Origin: Phytophthora quininea
Taxonomy: Eukaryota > Oomycota > Peronosporomycetes > Peronosporales > Peronosporaceae
Assembly (NCBI GenBank): GCA_011947345.1
Contig: JAAVTG010000694.1
Location: 1 to 38,556, forward strand
Reading direction: 5' to 3'
Length of the DNA stretch: 38,556 nucleotides
Part shown: positions 1 through 10,184 of the stretch, piece by piece
Layout: every line of letters starts with the position of its first letter
Numbering within the stretch: the first letter of the stretch is position 1
The notes under the pieces: generated by a model
What the model saw: only the letters and a program-made list of their open reading frames with translations
Database searches by the model: none
Told to the model about the DNA's origin: nothing
Made by a program: the position numbers and the translations under genes

Positions 1-386
1 GGCTGCGAGGAGAGCAAACCCTCCGCCGTCCACAGACAGCTTGGCGCCATCCGCTCGATCCCATTTGGAGCTCCAAACTCTCTCGCTCGCTGCCCGTCTC
101 AAGCGCGCTCAACCGCCGCTCAGTATAGACGGCTGTTGCGGAAAGTTCAGCGTCCGTTGTGCTGAACGTCGGTATAAAACCTCGTGCAGCACGAGGTTTT
201 ATACAAGCGCCTGTCTCACTCGCGAGGTGTTTTCGGCACCATCTGAGGTTTTTCCCAACTATCCCCGCGTGAGCGGGCGCTCAGTTCCCATACTGCCAAG
301 TCCAACACCGCTTGACGAGGACGCGGAGGAAAGCTGCGGGTGGCGCTCACAATTGCTTTCGACAGACAGACACACGGACCACACCC
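1..386. other. Upstream region, no gene recognised; contains two hairpins
   Basis: Open frames exist on both strands, but none has recognisable protein character. The only clear structures are two adjacent inverted repeats at 145-167 and 172-204, listed separately. This stretch probably holds the 5' flank of the HIT gene. Confidence 0.5.
145..204. repeat. Two adjacent hairpins, one with perfect 15-bp arms
   Basis: The arms at 172-186 and 190-204 are perfect reverse complements separated by three bases (CAG). Each arm ends in a TATAAAA-like sequence, so the motif appears on both strands. Immediately to the left, 7-bp arms (GTTCAGC and GCTGAAC) at 145-151 and 161-167 form a second stem with a 9-base loop. 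They lie about 180 bp before the first plausible ATG of the HIT gene. Function unknown. Confidence 0.75.
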
Positions 387-1397
387 ATGCTCACGGTCAT
401 GTCGGTGAGCTCGCACCGAGAGGACGCCCCCGCCGCCCAGGAGCGCGCGGCTGCGGAAGCGATTGCGCGCGTGCCTGCCGCACTTCCACGCGGCGGCCCC
501 GGCGCAGCAGCACGACGCTAACGAAGAAGAACAGGACGACGACGTCGATTCCATCAAGGTGGTCGCTCGGTCGAGCGCGCCGGTCGCGCGCGCACCCCTG
601 GAGACCCACGACGCCAACCACTCGTGGTCGGACACGGAGGACCTATCGCCCATCTCAGCCAACCAGTCTCGGAGACGGAGACGCCCGCACGACTCGTGCC
701 ATTGCTCGTCCCCGGCGTCGTCGTCCTCCTCCTCGTCATCATCGTCGACGACGTCCACCTTTTCCGTGTCTAAAAGGAGTCACGTACAGTTACAACGGTA
801 CTCTAGTGTCGTGCCGCTTCTGCGAGATTCTGCAGGCCGGAGAAGAGCCGCTGCTTTACGAGGACGAGGACGTGGTGGTGTTCCGCCCGTTAGCCCCCGT
901 GGTGGTCAGCCATATTCTGGTGGTGCCGCGCCGCCACATCCGCAACGTCAACAAGCTGACGGCGGAGGACTCGGCGCTGCTGCGCCACATGCGCGAGGTC
1001 GCTGCCGCGGTGCTGCGGGAGATGCCGCGCCCTTCGAAAGGAGAGGGCCCAGGACGACACGGAGGACAGCGACGACGACGACGAGTCGGACTTCAAGTTC
1101 GCCTTCCACTCGCCGCCGTTCAACAGCATCGACCACGTGCACATGCACGCCTTCCGCACCCGCGACGGCCGCTTCGGCTGCGTCGGCGCCATCAAGTACC
1201 GCACAGAGACGTGGTGGTGCCGCTCGTTTGACGAGGTCATGACGCGACTGCGCCTTCGCAGCCGCAAGCAGCGCAAGGGCGAGTCGACAGACAGCAGTAA
1301 TGGCCACAGACGTCGCCACGCGAGTCACCCACCTTGCAGCAGCGAGGTGCACTCCAACAATTCCATGGTCCTGACGTCGGTCGAGAGCCTCGGATGA
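387..1397 (+). CDS. HINT3-like HIT-domain protein (frame-shifted in this sequence)
   Basis: A histidine-triad nucleotide hydrolase/transferase, probably an adenosine phosphoramidase of the HINT3 type. The conserved domain starts at about 812 with CRFCEIL, continues through the VSHILVVPRRHI block, and ends with the histidine triad HVHMH encoded at 1134-1148. The triad is preceded by FHSPPFNSI and followed by the ETWW segment, the same order as in HINT3 proteins. The stop is TGA at 1395-1397. The N-terminal part is acidic and Ser-rich, and start ATGs at 387 or 399 are the best candidates. The reading frame moves three times (near 470, 770 and 1025-1032); the last is cured by removing one C from the CCC at about 1029. 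No convincing intron explains these shifts, so sequence error or a decayed gene are the alternatives. The domain call is firm; the N-terminus is uncertain. Confidence 0.72.
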
Positions 1398-1646
1398 AAA
1401 GGTTTATAGTTCAAGGAGATTGTACGAAGTATTTAAGATGCCCTGAAGGCATCAGCATCATCAATATCATCTTCCGATCGCAGGAAGACATTGAAAAACA
1501 TCTTCTACCAAAACTGTTGAGCATTCTCTAACTAAACTCTAATATGAGAGCAAGAGGACTTCTCAAAATTCTTCGCCAACTAGCTAGTGGGTCTACCTTT
1601 GCTTGCTTTCACTGCCGTCCATGAATCCACGATTTCTTGGTGCTCA
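1398..1646. other. Intergenic, 3' ends of HIT and PPR genes converge
   Basis: No feature seen. If one more indel is assumed at the C run at 1677-1680, the PPR gene on the minus strand would extend into this stretch and end near 1609 or 1580. Confidence 0.4.
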
Positions 1647-3922
1647 TCAAGAGAGATTTCTCTGCTTCCTCCCGGACCCCAGCGATTTCACAGCGTCCGC
1701 ATAAACCACGTTCATATCATCAGCACCTCCAGACTCGGCGGCAGCTGCCAATAGCGCTGAAAAGCATGCTATTGGCAACCCGTAGTTATCTTGACGATTC
1801 TTTGCGGCATGCAGATAGCCTTCAATCACAGCGCGGTGAGCTATTCTCCTCAGTGCGCTATTGTCGCCAGCAGCAGTCCCTACACACATCTTCGGTATCG
1901 TCATGCGTAAGACAGCCTTGTTAGGAACTACACCGCGGCGAGTCATATCCTCCCAGATCTCCATAAAATCTTCCGAATCAAACATGTCGTTGGCCTTGTA
2001 CATGGCGCCAAAAACGTTCTCATAGTCTGCAACACGGACCGGCACTTCACTTGCTTCAAGACAATCCAGCGCAGCAGGGACTTTCTCGAGCTCTTTAGCG
2101 TTCACAAAAAGCTGCAGAATATCGCGTGTTGCCTTCCCAGGGTCGAAATGCAGCACGTCGGACTTTTGAAAAGAAACATAAAGTCTTTCGGGTTCCCCTA
2201 GCGTCGTGGCTATTCTTGGGTCCTCCAATGGCGTGTAAAGCTTCGCCGATCTGCGCAGTTACCTGGCTCATCAGTTTCAGCGCAGCCTCTGTGTCTTGAA
2301 ACTGTTTAAAGCGCGCGATCGCATCTCGAACACGGAAAATTTCAATGCCTTGAAATTGCATCGCCAGAAAGGTATTGTATGTGATGCTGTTGTTCCGCAA
2401 CTTGCCCGAGCCACCAAAGAGGCCTACCGCGCGTGAAAGCGCGTGCTTGACTGCAGTTGGATTAGAGGTCGCCCTCAAGCGCGAAAAGCCTACTACCAGA
2501 GACTGCACTTTGTCCACTTCCAGAGTTCGGGAATAGGCCTCCACAGCCATGTCTGCTAGCCAGTCTGGAACAATGACAGGCTTGATACCTTCGGGGTCTT
2601 GATCACGTTGTAGTTCATCACAGCTGACTTCTTCAGAGTATGTGTCTACTATTGCCGCAGCTTGCGCAAATTGTTGGGTATCTAACAATTCGCGAATTAA
2701 AGGCTTGTCAGCATCCTTTTCTCGAAGTGGGGCTGCTGTTCTCACTTCGGGTTCACCCTCGATAGTCTCTGAAGGCTGTGGGATCAGTGAGAATGGTGTA
2801 TCGTGCAAATGTTGCTGGTTTCGAGCAATGATGGCGTGGACATCGCTATTAAATGGTACACCTGCCTCACACATCTCTCGGAGCACTTGAACCAATTCAT
2901 TTGACGCAATATCCAGCTCCTCGATGATTTTTAGAAGCTCTGGATATTGATACGGTAGCAACTCAGGCCAAAGCGCCGGCGGTTCACTAACATCGCACGT
3001 GCATGTTTGGGCCGCCTGTTACTGCGGCAAACCTCCATCAACGTCATCAGCGTCTTCGCTGATAGTCGACTCTGCGATCGACGATAGAAATCAAACGCAG
3101 CATCAGGCTCGCCGGCAATCCCCAGACTCATGAGGACCCGGTTCGTGTCAGCCTCATGCCACTTATCAGCATCTAGGGGTTCATTTCTTTAACCGTGGCC
3201 AGTGCAACCTTCTTATCGCCATGTTTCGCCTGCGCAACCAGCACGCGGGTCTTAATCTCCGTGGACAGCACGACTCCCTTCGCGTTCATCTCCTTCAGCA
3301 TCTTCTTCATTGTTAAATAGTCATCAAGTGCAATGGCTGCAGTGATCCCAAAGCGATAGACAAGTTCAGGTGCAGCGCGGCCTTCACTAGAGTCGAATTT
3401 GGTCGTCGCACGCTCGAAGATGGCGCGCATCCTAGTAAAGTTTCTGGACTTCGTCAAGAGTGTGAACATCTCGCCATACATTTTGACGGAAACTCTCTCC
3501 TGGTAATTGGTCTCCATGTAATTGAAGACTTCCAGTTGCATCTTGGACAGTTTGCACAGTGTGGCGGCCTCGAAGAACTCTTCGACGAGGTCTGGATTCA
3601 CCTCCGCGTCGCTGCTGAGCTTTTTCCACAGCATTGGCAGCGTCTGTCGCGCCTTCTTGAGCTCCACCAAGCCGAACTCCTTCTCCAGTTCGTTCCATGG
3701 ACGCGTCGCGAGTTCGCTTAGGGCAATCGTCCGCGCGGTGATACCATCGCCGGTCGGAGCGTCTGAACGGGAGGAAAACGCGCGCGTGGTCCCGATCAGC
3801 TGCTGGGAAGGCTGCGGGAGTACATGCAGATGCGTGCAGAGCTTTGTTGGGCGGGCACGACGCGCTGGCAGGGCGACACGAGCCGCAGCAGCAGCACTTC
3901 GAGTCGCCAACCTCCGCCACAT
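1647..3922 (-). CDS. Mitochondrial PPR-like protein, upstream paralogue (broken into four frames)
   Basis: Helical-hairpin PPR-type protein, expected to act in organellar RNA processing or translation. The N-terminus (MWRRLATRS, Arg/Ala-rich, followed by a RAFSS cleavage-like motif at about residue 48) is a typical mitochondrial presequence. PPR-like units include the VYRFGI and MLKEMNAKGV regions. It aligns along its length with the neighbouring gene at 4112-6827 (shared YGEMF, YRFGIT, VCxxN, GVxPNK blocks), so the two are paralogues. The coding pieces are 3173-3922, about 2968-3178, 2095-2967 and 1647-2228. The junctions near 3176-3179 (GGGG), 2964-2969 and 2150-2260 each fit a missing base. 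A further indel near 1677 may hide a short C-terminal tail. About 750-780 codons in total. More likely an intact gene with sequence errors than a pseudogene, because codon character stays good in every piece. Confidence 0.7.
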
Positions 3923-4111
3923 TTCGGCGCGGATTTATAACCAACCAGGAGATGCGGTTAAATATGATTTATCCGCAAGGGGCAACAAGTTTGCGGGCTG
4001 TGTGAATGTTCTGCTCTGTGATCTAAACGAGTTCTACCTGTTTATCAGAGTTCTTTCAAGCTGTCTATCCGTAGCTACAAGCTCTACTATCCGAGTTCTT
4101 GGTGCGCTCCT
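3923..4111. other. Spacer between the two PPR-like genes
   Basis: This stretch of 189 bp holds the promoter side of the gene to the left and the 3' end of the gene to the right. No motif can be named with confidence. Confidence 0.4.
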
Positions 4112-6827
4112 CTAGTTGTGTGCAGCCTCCTCGTGATCAGTCTCCTTGGGCTGCCGATACTTCCTCGAGGGGTTGTGGTGGGCGGTGATCTCGTTCAGCG
4201 CCTCCTGCCCGAAGAGAATGGCCATCCGGTCACGCAACACCAGTGCCTGCTTCCACAGACCAGTCTTCTCGCAGTTCTTCAGCACCACAGTGTACATGGT
4301 CTTCACCTTGCGCGTCGCGTGGGCCTCGCTCTCACGACGTCGGACTAAGGCGTCCTTCAAAATGCCCTTGCCATCGTCAGCCTCTGGGACTTCCTTCAAA
4401 TTGCCCTTCTCAAACAGACGAAGGATAGTCAAGCCCTTGAGCGCCAGATCGTGCTGGCGAGCCACATGCACGAGCTCATACGCATCGCCCAACGAGACCG
4501 TAAAACCCCGGTCCTCCAACAGCTCCAGCATACTGTCAGCGACATCCGCGTTGTTGGCGGCCAAACTCGCACGCAGCACCGACATGATAGCGGGATACGT
4601 AAATCCGCCGCACAACTCAGGCATTTGCTTCGTGAGCTTCTCGGCCTCCTCAAGGTTGCCATCGTGGCAATGCTTGGTAATCAAAATCGTCACCCAGTCA
4701 CGCGGTACACCACGGTTTTCCTTGTCATCCAGCACACTCACCGCGTCGTCGTATAACCGCTTCAGGTCCTCCATATCGCCTTCTTGTGCGGTAAACAACA
4801 GCAATGTTTCATAGCATCTCAGCGGTGGGACGTACGTGTCGTTGGGGTCAGTACTAGCTTCGGCGTACGCCTCCAAGAGCTCCAGACGCTGCTGCTTGTT
4901 TGCACTGCCATACGCGGGCACAAGTAGCCCACAATCGTCTTGTTGGGCTTGACGCCGTGGCTTTTAAGGTGGTTGAGAACAGTCTGGAAATCGGTAATCT
5001 CGTACTTAAAGCCATTTGACTTCTTCGAGCCGTACGTGGCGTTCAGGTATTCCTTGTTCATGGAGCGCAAAATTGTGCTGTAGTTCACTTGTGTAGTCGA
5101 CAGTCCGCAATCATGCATCTTATCGATGAGTTCGAGCAGCTCGCTCAACTTCCCGTTTTCTCCCAGCGTCTGTAGAACAACGTTGATCACCTTGCCAACA
5201 TTAAAGTTGACATAGTACGTGGACTTTTTCGCGCCATCGTCATTGGCGTCGTCGTTTTCGACATCGTGCGAGGAAGCTCCACTGTCGATGTTGCCCGAAT
5301 AATCATCAAGTACTTGGTCGAACAGTGCCAGGGTTGCACCAACGTCGTGGAACCGGCGGAACAGCATCATGGTATCATTCACACGATATACTGGCAGGCC
5401 CTGATACAGCATCGCCTTGCTTGCATGGTAGCTCATTTCATCCCCCATCTTGGTCTTCATCCTTAGATAGTGGTGGATAACCTCAGCCAGAGCGTACGCA
5501 TATTTACCTTTCACCACGGAGAAGCCTTTTAGGAGGGCTGATACCTTGTCGTGTTGGTTTGTCTTGATGTATGTTCGTACTGCATCCCGCGCAACTGACG
5601 GAGCTACGATCATCGCACCCTCAGGGATGTCACCTTCAAAATTGTCAGGCAAGTTTTCCTGCGTCACCGGTTTCACAGCTGAATCGGCCACAGCAGCAGC
5701 CTCGTCATTATCGCCGTTCCCAAGTAGCTCACGGATACGTGGGCTGATAGTAAAGCCCCGGCCTTGCTCTTCTTAGCGTCGATGACGAAGTTCGTGTCCT
5801 GCAGGAAATCCGCGTTACGCTTGATAATATTATGCGTCCTGGTGTCGAAGCGCACGTTATTGTCGACCATCTCTTCCAAAATGTCCTGGATCTCGTCATT
5901 GCGCTCCAGAGTCTCAAGTGTCATCATGATGCGGTTGTAGCCGCGCGCATCTAGACGCAGATCGAATTTCTTGCGGTTCGCTAGGATGTCTGCTGCCTGT
6001 TGGGTGCAGTTGTTGTTGTTGCACACACTGAGCAGCGCAATGAGCGTGCCGCCGTTGAGCTTCATGCTGGAGTTGCTGTAGAACTCGAAAGACTTGGCGG
6101 GCTGTTCGATGATGCCCATGCTCAAGATGACGCGGTCGATGCACGACTCGTGCCAGTAGCCAATCTGCGGGTCCACCGAGTCGTACAGCTCCAGCACCTT
6201 GTCCTTCTCTCCTCGACGCGCGTAGGCCATCATGAGTCGCGACGTGATCTCGTTGGTGGTCTCGTGGCCAGCACTCTGCATCTCCTCCCAGATCTCGACA
6301 GCTTTCTCTACGTTGCCTTCCTCCAGGTGGCCGGTGATGCCGAAGCGGTAGATCATCTCGGGCACGTTCTTGAAGCGCGTCTTGGACGACTCGTAGATCT
6401 CGATAAGCCGCTTCGAGTCCTTCCTGCGCATTAAGATGCGAAACATCTCACCGTACACGGCAAAGTTGATGTGCGTCGGGAACTTCGTGTCCAGGAACTC
6501 GAAGCCGTCCAGCATAACCGAGATGGCGCGGGTCTTTTGCGCCGCCGTGAACAGGTCGATGATCTCGTCGCTGGTCACGTCTTCGCGCTTCAGAGCGTTG
6601 GTCATCTCGTACCGCAGCGCCTTGGAGACCTCGCCTAGCTTGGCGGCACCCAGCTCATCCTGCAGCTCGCGGCTCGACCGTTTGAGCAGCAGCTGGCGGT
6701 CCACGCCGGCGATGCTTGTGAAGTAACCAGCGCTCTGCAGGTGCTGCAGCGCCAGCGAAGGCTGCGCGCTGGGGGTCCCCGAGAGACGCAGCTGGCGGAG
6801 CGCAGCCACACGACACGCACGCCACAT
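4112..6827 (-). CDS. Mitochondrial PPR-like protein, downstream paralogue (two frame breaks)
   Basis: Roughly 900-residue PPR-type protein. It begins MWRACRVAAL with an Arg-rich, acid-free leader of about 40 residues, fitting import into mitochondria. Repeated helical pairs are visible, for example MIYRFGITGHLEEGN followed by VEIWEEMQSAG at about residues 165-195, and the typical KPNKT spacing near the second frame break. The pieces are 5673-6827, about 4920-5755 and 4112-4921. The first break sits in a CCCC run at 5756-5759: restoring one base joins the DAKKSKAG end to an FTISPRIREL continuation. The second, near 4919-4926, likewise fits one missing base and gives a GYxVPAYG continuation. 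The C-terminus is highly charged (KETDHEEAAHN). It is a head-to-tail paralogue of the gene at 1647-3922. RNA target unknown. Confidence 0.75.
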
Positions 6828-6977
6828 CTCGAAGCAAAGTGAGCTGCTCGCGCGTGGCTCAATGTGAGCCGCACACCACGCTCCAACAGATTTGAGTTTG
6901 ACATCAGTAGATAAGAATGCCTGCTATTTGTAAAGAAGTGTAGCCATCCGCGCACAACTTGAAGCGACGTGGGCAAG
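6828..6977. promoter_or_regulatory. Divergent 150-bp promoter region
   Basis: The only space between the start of the PPR-like gene (-) and the start of the RIIa gene (+), so it must hold both core promoters unless transcripts overlap. No TATA box or oomycete initiator could be assigned with confidence. Confidence 0.5.
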
Positions 6978-7303
6978 ATGGAGGAAGCGGACGACTTGGC
7001 GCCGCCCGTGGAGAAGATTCAGGTGCTAACGCAGCAGCAGCTGTCGGCGCTTAATGAAGCCAAGGTCAGGAGGGTCGATTGCTCCATTTGCAGACGTTGT
7101 GGCAGCTCTGACACTCCATGCAGGTGATGATTCGCATGGACAACGAACAATACTTAAGAGACCACCCGGACGTGGCCAAACTCACGCGAGCGCTCGTGCG
7201 CGGCATCCTCCGAAGTCGACCTGCGAACCCCGGGACATTCGTCTACGAGTTCTTCGCTAGAGATCGCGACGCTGTCCGCAAGGACCTCGACGCCAAGGAA
7301 TAG
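6978..7303 (+). CDS. RIIa-domain (RIIAD1-like) small protein, one intron
   Basis: An 88-residue protein made of exon 1 (6978-7064, 29 codons) and exon 2 (7124-7303). The intron at 7065-7123 is 59 bp, phase 0, with donor GTCAGG, a CTGAC branch-like site and acceptor GCAG. Exon 2 encodes NEQYLRDHPDVAKL followed by VRGILRSRPANP and FVYEFFARD, the pattern of the RIIa dimerisation/docking helix-turn-helix as in RIIAD1-like proteins (N-E-Y-L-H then RP-N/D followed by aromatic residues). In other eukaryotes such domains dock A-kinase-anchor-like helices and are common in flagellar proteins, which would suit zoospores; that role is inferred. The donor is weaker than the GTRNGT consensus, but the joined reading frame makes a compact, family-like protein. 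Confidence 0.72.
7065..7123 (+). other. Intron of the RIIa gene
   Basis: 59 bp, AAG|GTCAGG at the 5' side and CATGCAG| at the 3' side, with CTGAC upstream of the acceptor. Removing it fuses the 29-codon first exon in frame with the RIIa exon. Confidence 0.65.
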
Positions 7304-7658
7304 AGAGCTGCTTGGATGAAAGAAAATGCATGAGATTCGTATACCGTTTCTCCGCTGCACGCACGCTAACGCCTCCTACCACACCGTCAAAAATCAAAGA
7401 GGGCAACCTTCCCTGCCTCATCCAGTCTGGGCGTCCCGCGCAGGCAATCCCTCCACACTCGCTTGACCTGGTCGTGACATGTAATGTTCTCGCTGATCTT
7501 ATCTAGGTCCAGCTCCTTCGTTTCTCCTCAAGCTCCCGTCAGAGGCAGAGCCAACCACTGACGGGCCTTCATCACCAAACTGCTCACAATGCATGCAGCT
7601 ATGTTCCATCTTCAAGTTCTTCAGAAGAAAGGGGCTGCGGTCTCGGTCACGACGCACT
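7304..7658. other. Convergent 3' intergenic stretch, no gene seen
   Basis: Lies between the stop of the RIIa gene and the stop of the CK2 gene. Only short shadow ORFs are present. Confidence 0.5.
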
Positions 7659-8985
7659 TTACGCGCTTGAGTCGGACACGCTAGTGATTTCGTCCGCGTG
7701 GTGTGCGCCGCCACGCAGCTTCTGCTCTGCCGCATCGCGCACCGGCTGGAAGTAGGCGTGCTGCATGGCCTCCTTCGCTGTTAGTCGCTCTTGGTGGTCG
7801 TAACGCAACAGGCCGTCCAGGAAGTCGATGGCCTCTGCAGATACCAAATGCTTGTTTTCTTGTGTGATAAACTTTTCCCACGGCTTCTTCGTGTGCGTGC
7901 CGAGGATGCCGTCGTACTGCGGATCCAGCTCCAGATCGTACGTCGTCAGGTAGTCGAACAGCTCGTCCGTGCCCTTCACCTTGGCAATCTTCACCAGCTG
8001 GTCGCAGTTATCGTGGCCGTGGAAAAACGGCTCCTTGCGGAAGATCATCGCCGCGAACATGCAGCCCAGGCTCCACATGTCGAGCGAGTAGTCGTACTCT
8101 TGCATGTCCACCAACAGCTCCGGCCCTTTGAAGTAGCGGCTAGCCACGCGCACATTGTATTCGCGTCCAGGATGGTAGAACTCGGCAAGACCCCAGTCGA
8201 TGAGGCGCAGCTGGCGCTTCTCGTGGTCGATCATGACGTTGTGCGGCTTGACGTCGCGGTGCATGATGCCGTTCGAGTGGCAGTAGTCCAGCGCCTTGAG
8301 CAGCTCGAAAATGTAGTAGCGGATGTCGAAGTCGCTCAGCGTCGGGTACAGCGTCTTGAAGTCCGTGTTGTTCACGTACTCGGTGACCAGACTGGGCGTC
8401 TTGGACTGCGGATCACGCACCACATCTAGCAGCTGGATGATGTTGACACCGCCGGACAGGTTCTGCAGGATCTTGATTTCACTGCGTGTCCACCACAATA
8501 ATGTAAGTTTTTTTACAGCATCATACCGCTCTGACAACCCACCGCTTGATTTTTTCTTCTTGACAGGCTTGAGGATCTTGATCACGCACTTGGCGTTGTT
8601 GGCCACATTGTAGCCCTCGAACACCTCGCTGTACTTGCCGCGACCGATCTTGCGGATCACTTCGTAGTTGTCTTGGTCGCTACTTAATCGAAACAAAGGG
8701 GGACATTTTCCACATCACATTAGTGAGTCAACCGGCCGTTCTCCTTATGAACGGGAGGCTGCTTCCCCTCTACGGACACGCCTTCGACCACCGGAAGGCC
8801 ATGCAGCTAAGTGACGGAGGCGTTTTCCCCCTCCGAAGATCAAAGATTTCGCGGGGGATCGAGTCCAATAGAGAGGGATGGAGCCAAGAAAGCGACGTAC
8901 CCCAGGCCACATTGAGCGTCTCGTAGTCCCAATACTCGCGCGGGCGCGTCTCGTTCACGTCGCAGTACACTCGGGCGCGACTCAT
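7659..8985 (-). CDS. CSNK2A1: Protein kinase CK2 catalytic subunit alpha, three exons
   Basis: Constitutive acidophilic Ser/Thr kinase. Exon 1 (8901-8985) starts [11 protein letters not shown] and includes RPREYWDYE, the CK2-alpha N-terminal segment. Exon 2 (8543-8682) holds the glycine loop [11 protein letters not shown], the VIK lysine and the basic KKKK cluster. Exon 3 (7659-8481) holds REIKIL, the catalytic HRDVKPHNV, the CK2-specific DWG in place of DFG, and the activation segment [14 protein letters not shown]. The introns have consensus ends: GTACGT...TTAAG (218 bp) and GTGGGT...GCAG (61 bp). As printed, exon lengths 85+140+823 do not keep frame. One extra G at the GGGG before the first donor and one extra A in the A6 run at 8550-8555 give exactly 350 codons (349 residues), matching the family. 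Intron 2 is open in the printed frame and would insert about 22 false residues if left unspliced. Confidence 0.93.
8482..8542 (-). other. CK2 intron 2 (61 bp)
   Basis: Donor GTGGGT fits GTRNGT, a CTTAC branch-like site is present and the acceptor is GCAG. Splicing restores the conserved IKREIKIL segment once the neighbouring A run is allowed one more base. Confidence 0.8.
8683..8900 (-). other. CK2 intron 1 (218 bp)
   Basis: Donor GTACGT directly follows the codons for NVAWG. The acceptor TTAAG precedes [17 protein letters not shown] branch-like site lies about 35-40 nt before the acceptor. Confidence 0.75.
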
Positions 8986-9182
8986 GGCCAGCTCCCTCAG
9001 TACCGTCCTTTGAGCGTTCCTTCTTCGGCTGGCGAATTCACCCCAAAACCACCAATTGTTGACTCGATACAAACATCAAGTCAACGTTTTGCGCAAAATT
9101 GCGTTTTTGGTCCTAAAATAGTCAGATTTGTACCGACGGTTGTATATTCTAAACTAGCACACCTACTTCACCCACGGCAAGC
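8986..9182. other. 5' flank of CK2, no element assigned
   Basis: AT-richer than the gene, as expected for a promoter region. No core promoter motif was recognised. Confidence 0.35.
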
Positions 9183-9620
9183 TTAAACGTCCACATCACG
9201 CACTCCGGCATATTCTATGGAGCTGTTAGGCTGTCTGGCGCTGTCTGGTGTTCCAAAGGCAAATGAAATAATTCTTGCAATTGTGATTTGAGTTTGTATG
9301 AAATTGAGAGATCCAATTCTGTGCTGAAAGGTAATACAAGGTAAAGACGTTTTTAAACAGAGCTTTTCCTGAATAGAGTAATGTTCTGTCCCGCAAAGAG
9401 TACCAGTGTCAGAACAAGTGCCATTAGTTACAGATTTGGGTAAACAGCCGTCCTTCGAGTAGTACGCGTCTTCCATGCTGGCGACCATCTTCAAGAAGCG
9501 CCCCGCCAAGGGCATACCGGCGCTCTGAATGAACAAGAAGCTGCACTCGGGCGATACGGCTGCCAAGAACCACAGCGCGTATGACGGCTTGGACGGCTCC
9601 ACGATGTCACAACGCTTCAC
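9183..9620 (-). CDS. Hypothetical ORF, possible exon or gene fragment
   Basis: Open for 145 codons from a GTG, with no ATG at its 5' end. The first 60 residues (SYALWFLAAVSPECSFLF, then GMPLAGRFLKMVASMEDAYY) use GC-ending codons like the genes to the left and contain a hydrophobic stretch. The rest is AT-richer and looks non-coding. It may be an exon of a longer or broken gene. Family not recognised. Confidence 0.25.
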   Translation of the reverse strand: MKRCDIVEPSKPSYALWFLAAVSPECSFLFIQSAGMPLAGRFLKMVASMEDAYYSKDGCLPKSVTNGTCSDTGTLCGTEHYSIQEKLCLKTSLPCITFQHRIGSLNFIQTQITIARIISFAFGTPDSARQPNSSIEYAGVRDVDV

Positions 9621-10184
9621 CCAAACCCGAACACTTCCAGGACATCATGGGCGACTATACCATATTTGTCAGGGCGTACGCCTGCAACGCTGACAGCACG
9701 TATAAGCTCAACTGGATGAAGGACTTTAGATCGATCAGTGTGACGGCCCTGATTGGAGCTGCTCGACGGCGCAGCAGGATGCGGCTCAGAACGAGGATCA
9801 GGTGTAGGGCGGGGCGGGGTGGATATCGAGACCCCAGCTGCGACTTCCAAATTCATCACCTCGACGTACGTGACCGATGCTCTAGGAACGGTTGCCCGTA
9901 CTACGGACGCGGTGGCGACGACCGAGAGTTCTGAGGGCAACGTCGCTGGCAACCTCGCCGAAAGACGTCCCCGACAGAGTGCTGCAGTGACCTCGCTATC
10001 AGCAATTATCCAGACCGCGCAGATCGCCGATCTCAGCAACTTCTGGAGAACCTGTCTACAGCAATTACCAAAATCTAGGAAACACTACAACAGCGAGGGC
10101 CAAACCTGGTTTTGAAGTTTAACCAACACAGATTTATGCTTAGCCGCTAGTTGTTCTAGCTGGTCGTTCGGTGCTCAAACTCGG
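9621..10184. other. Unassigned stretch with short overlapping ORFs
   Basis: Both strands have open frames of 100-140 codons. The plus frame near 9640-9770 (DYTIFVRAYA, then YKLNWMKDFRS) reads more like protein than its complement but stops and shifts soon after. Probably a relic; nothing could be identified. Confidence 0.3.

Noticed and set aside
41..1242. Long plus-strand ORFs of 396 and 259 codons over the first 1.2 kb, and the minus-strand ORF at 216-758
   Set aside because: Only parts of each carry HIT-gene coding sequence. The rest is Arg-, Ser- or Asp-rich out-of-frame translation of GC-rich DNA.
4146..4814. 222-codon plus-strand ORF opposite the second PPR gene
   Set aside because: Antisense shadow; Ser/Arg-rich with no motif, and the opposite strand has clear PPR-like character.
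7791..8429. 212-codon plus-strand ORF opposite CK2
   Set aside because: Antisense shadow of a well-conserved kinase exon; Val/Leu/His-rich composition from GC-rich codons.
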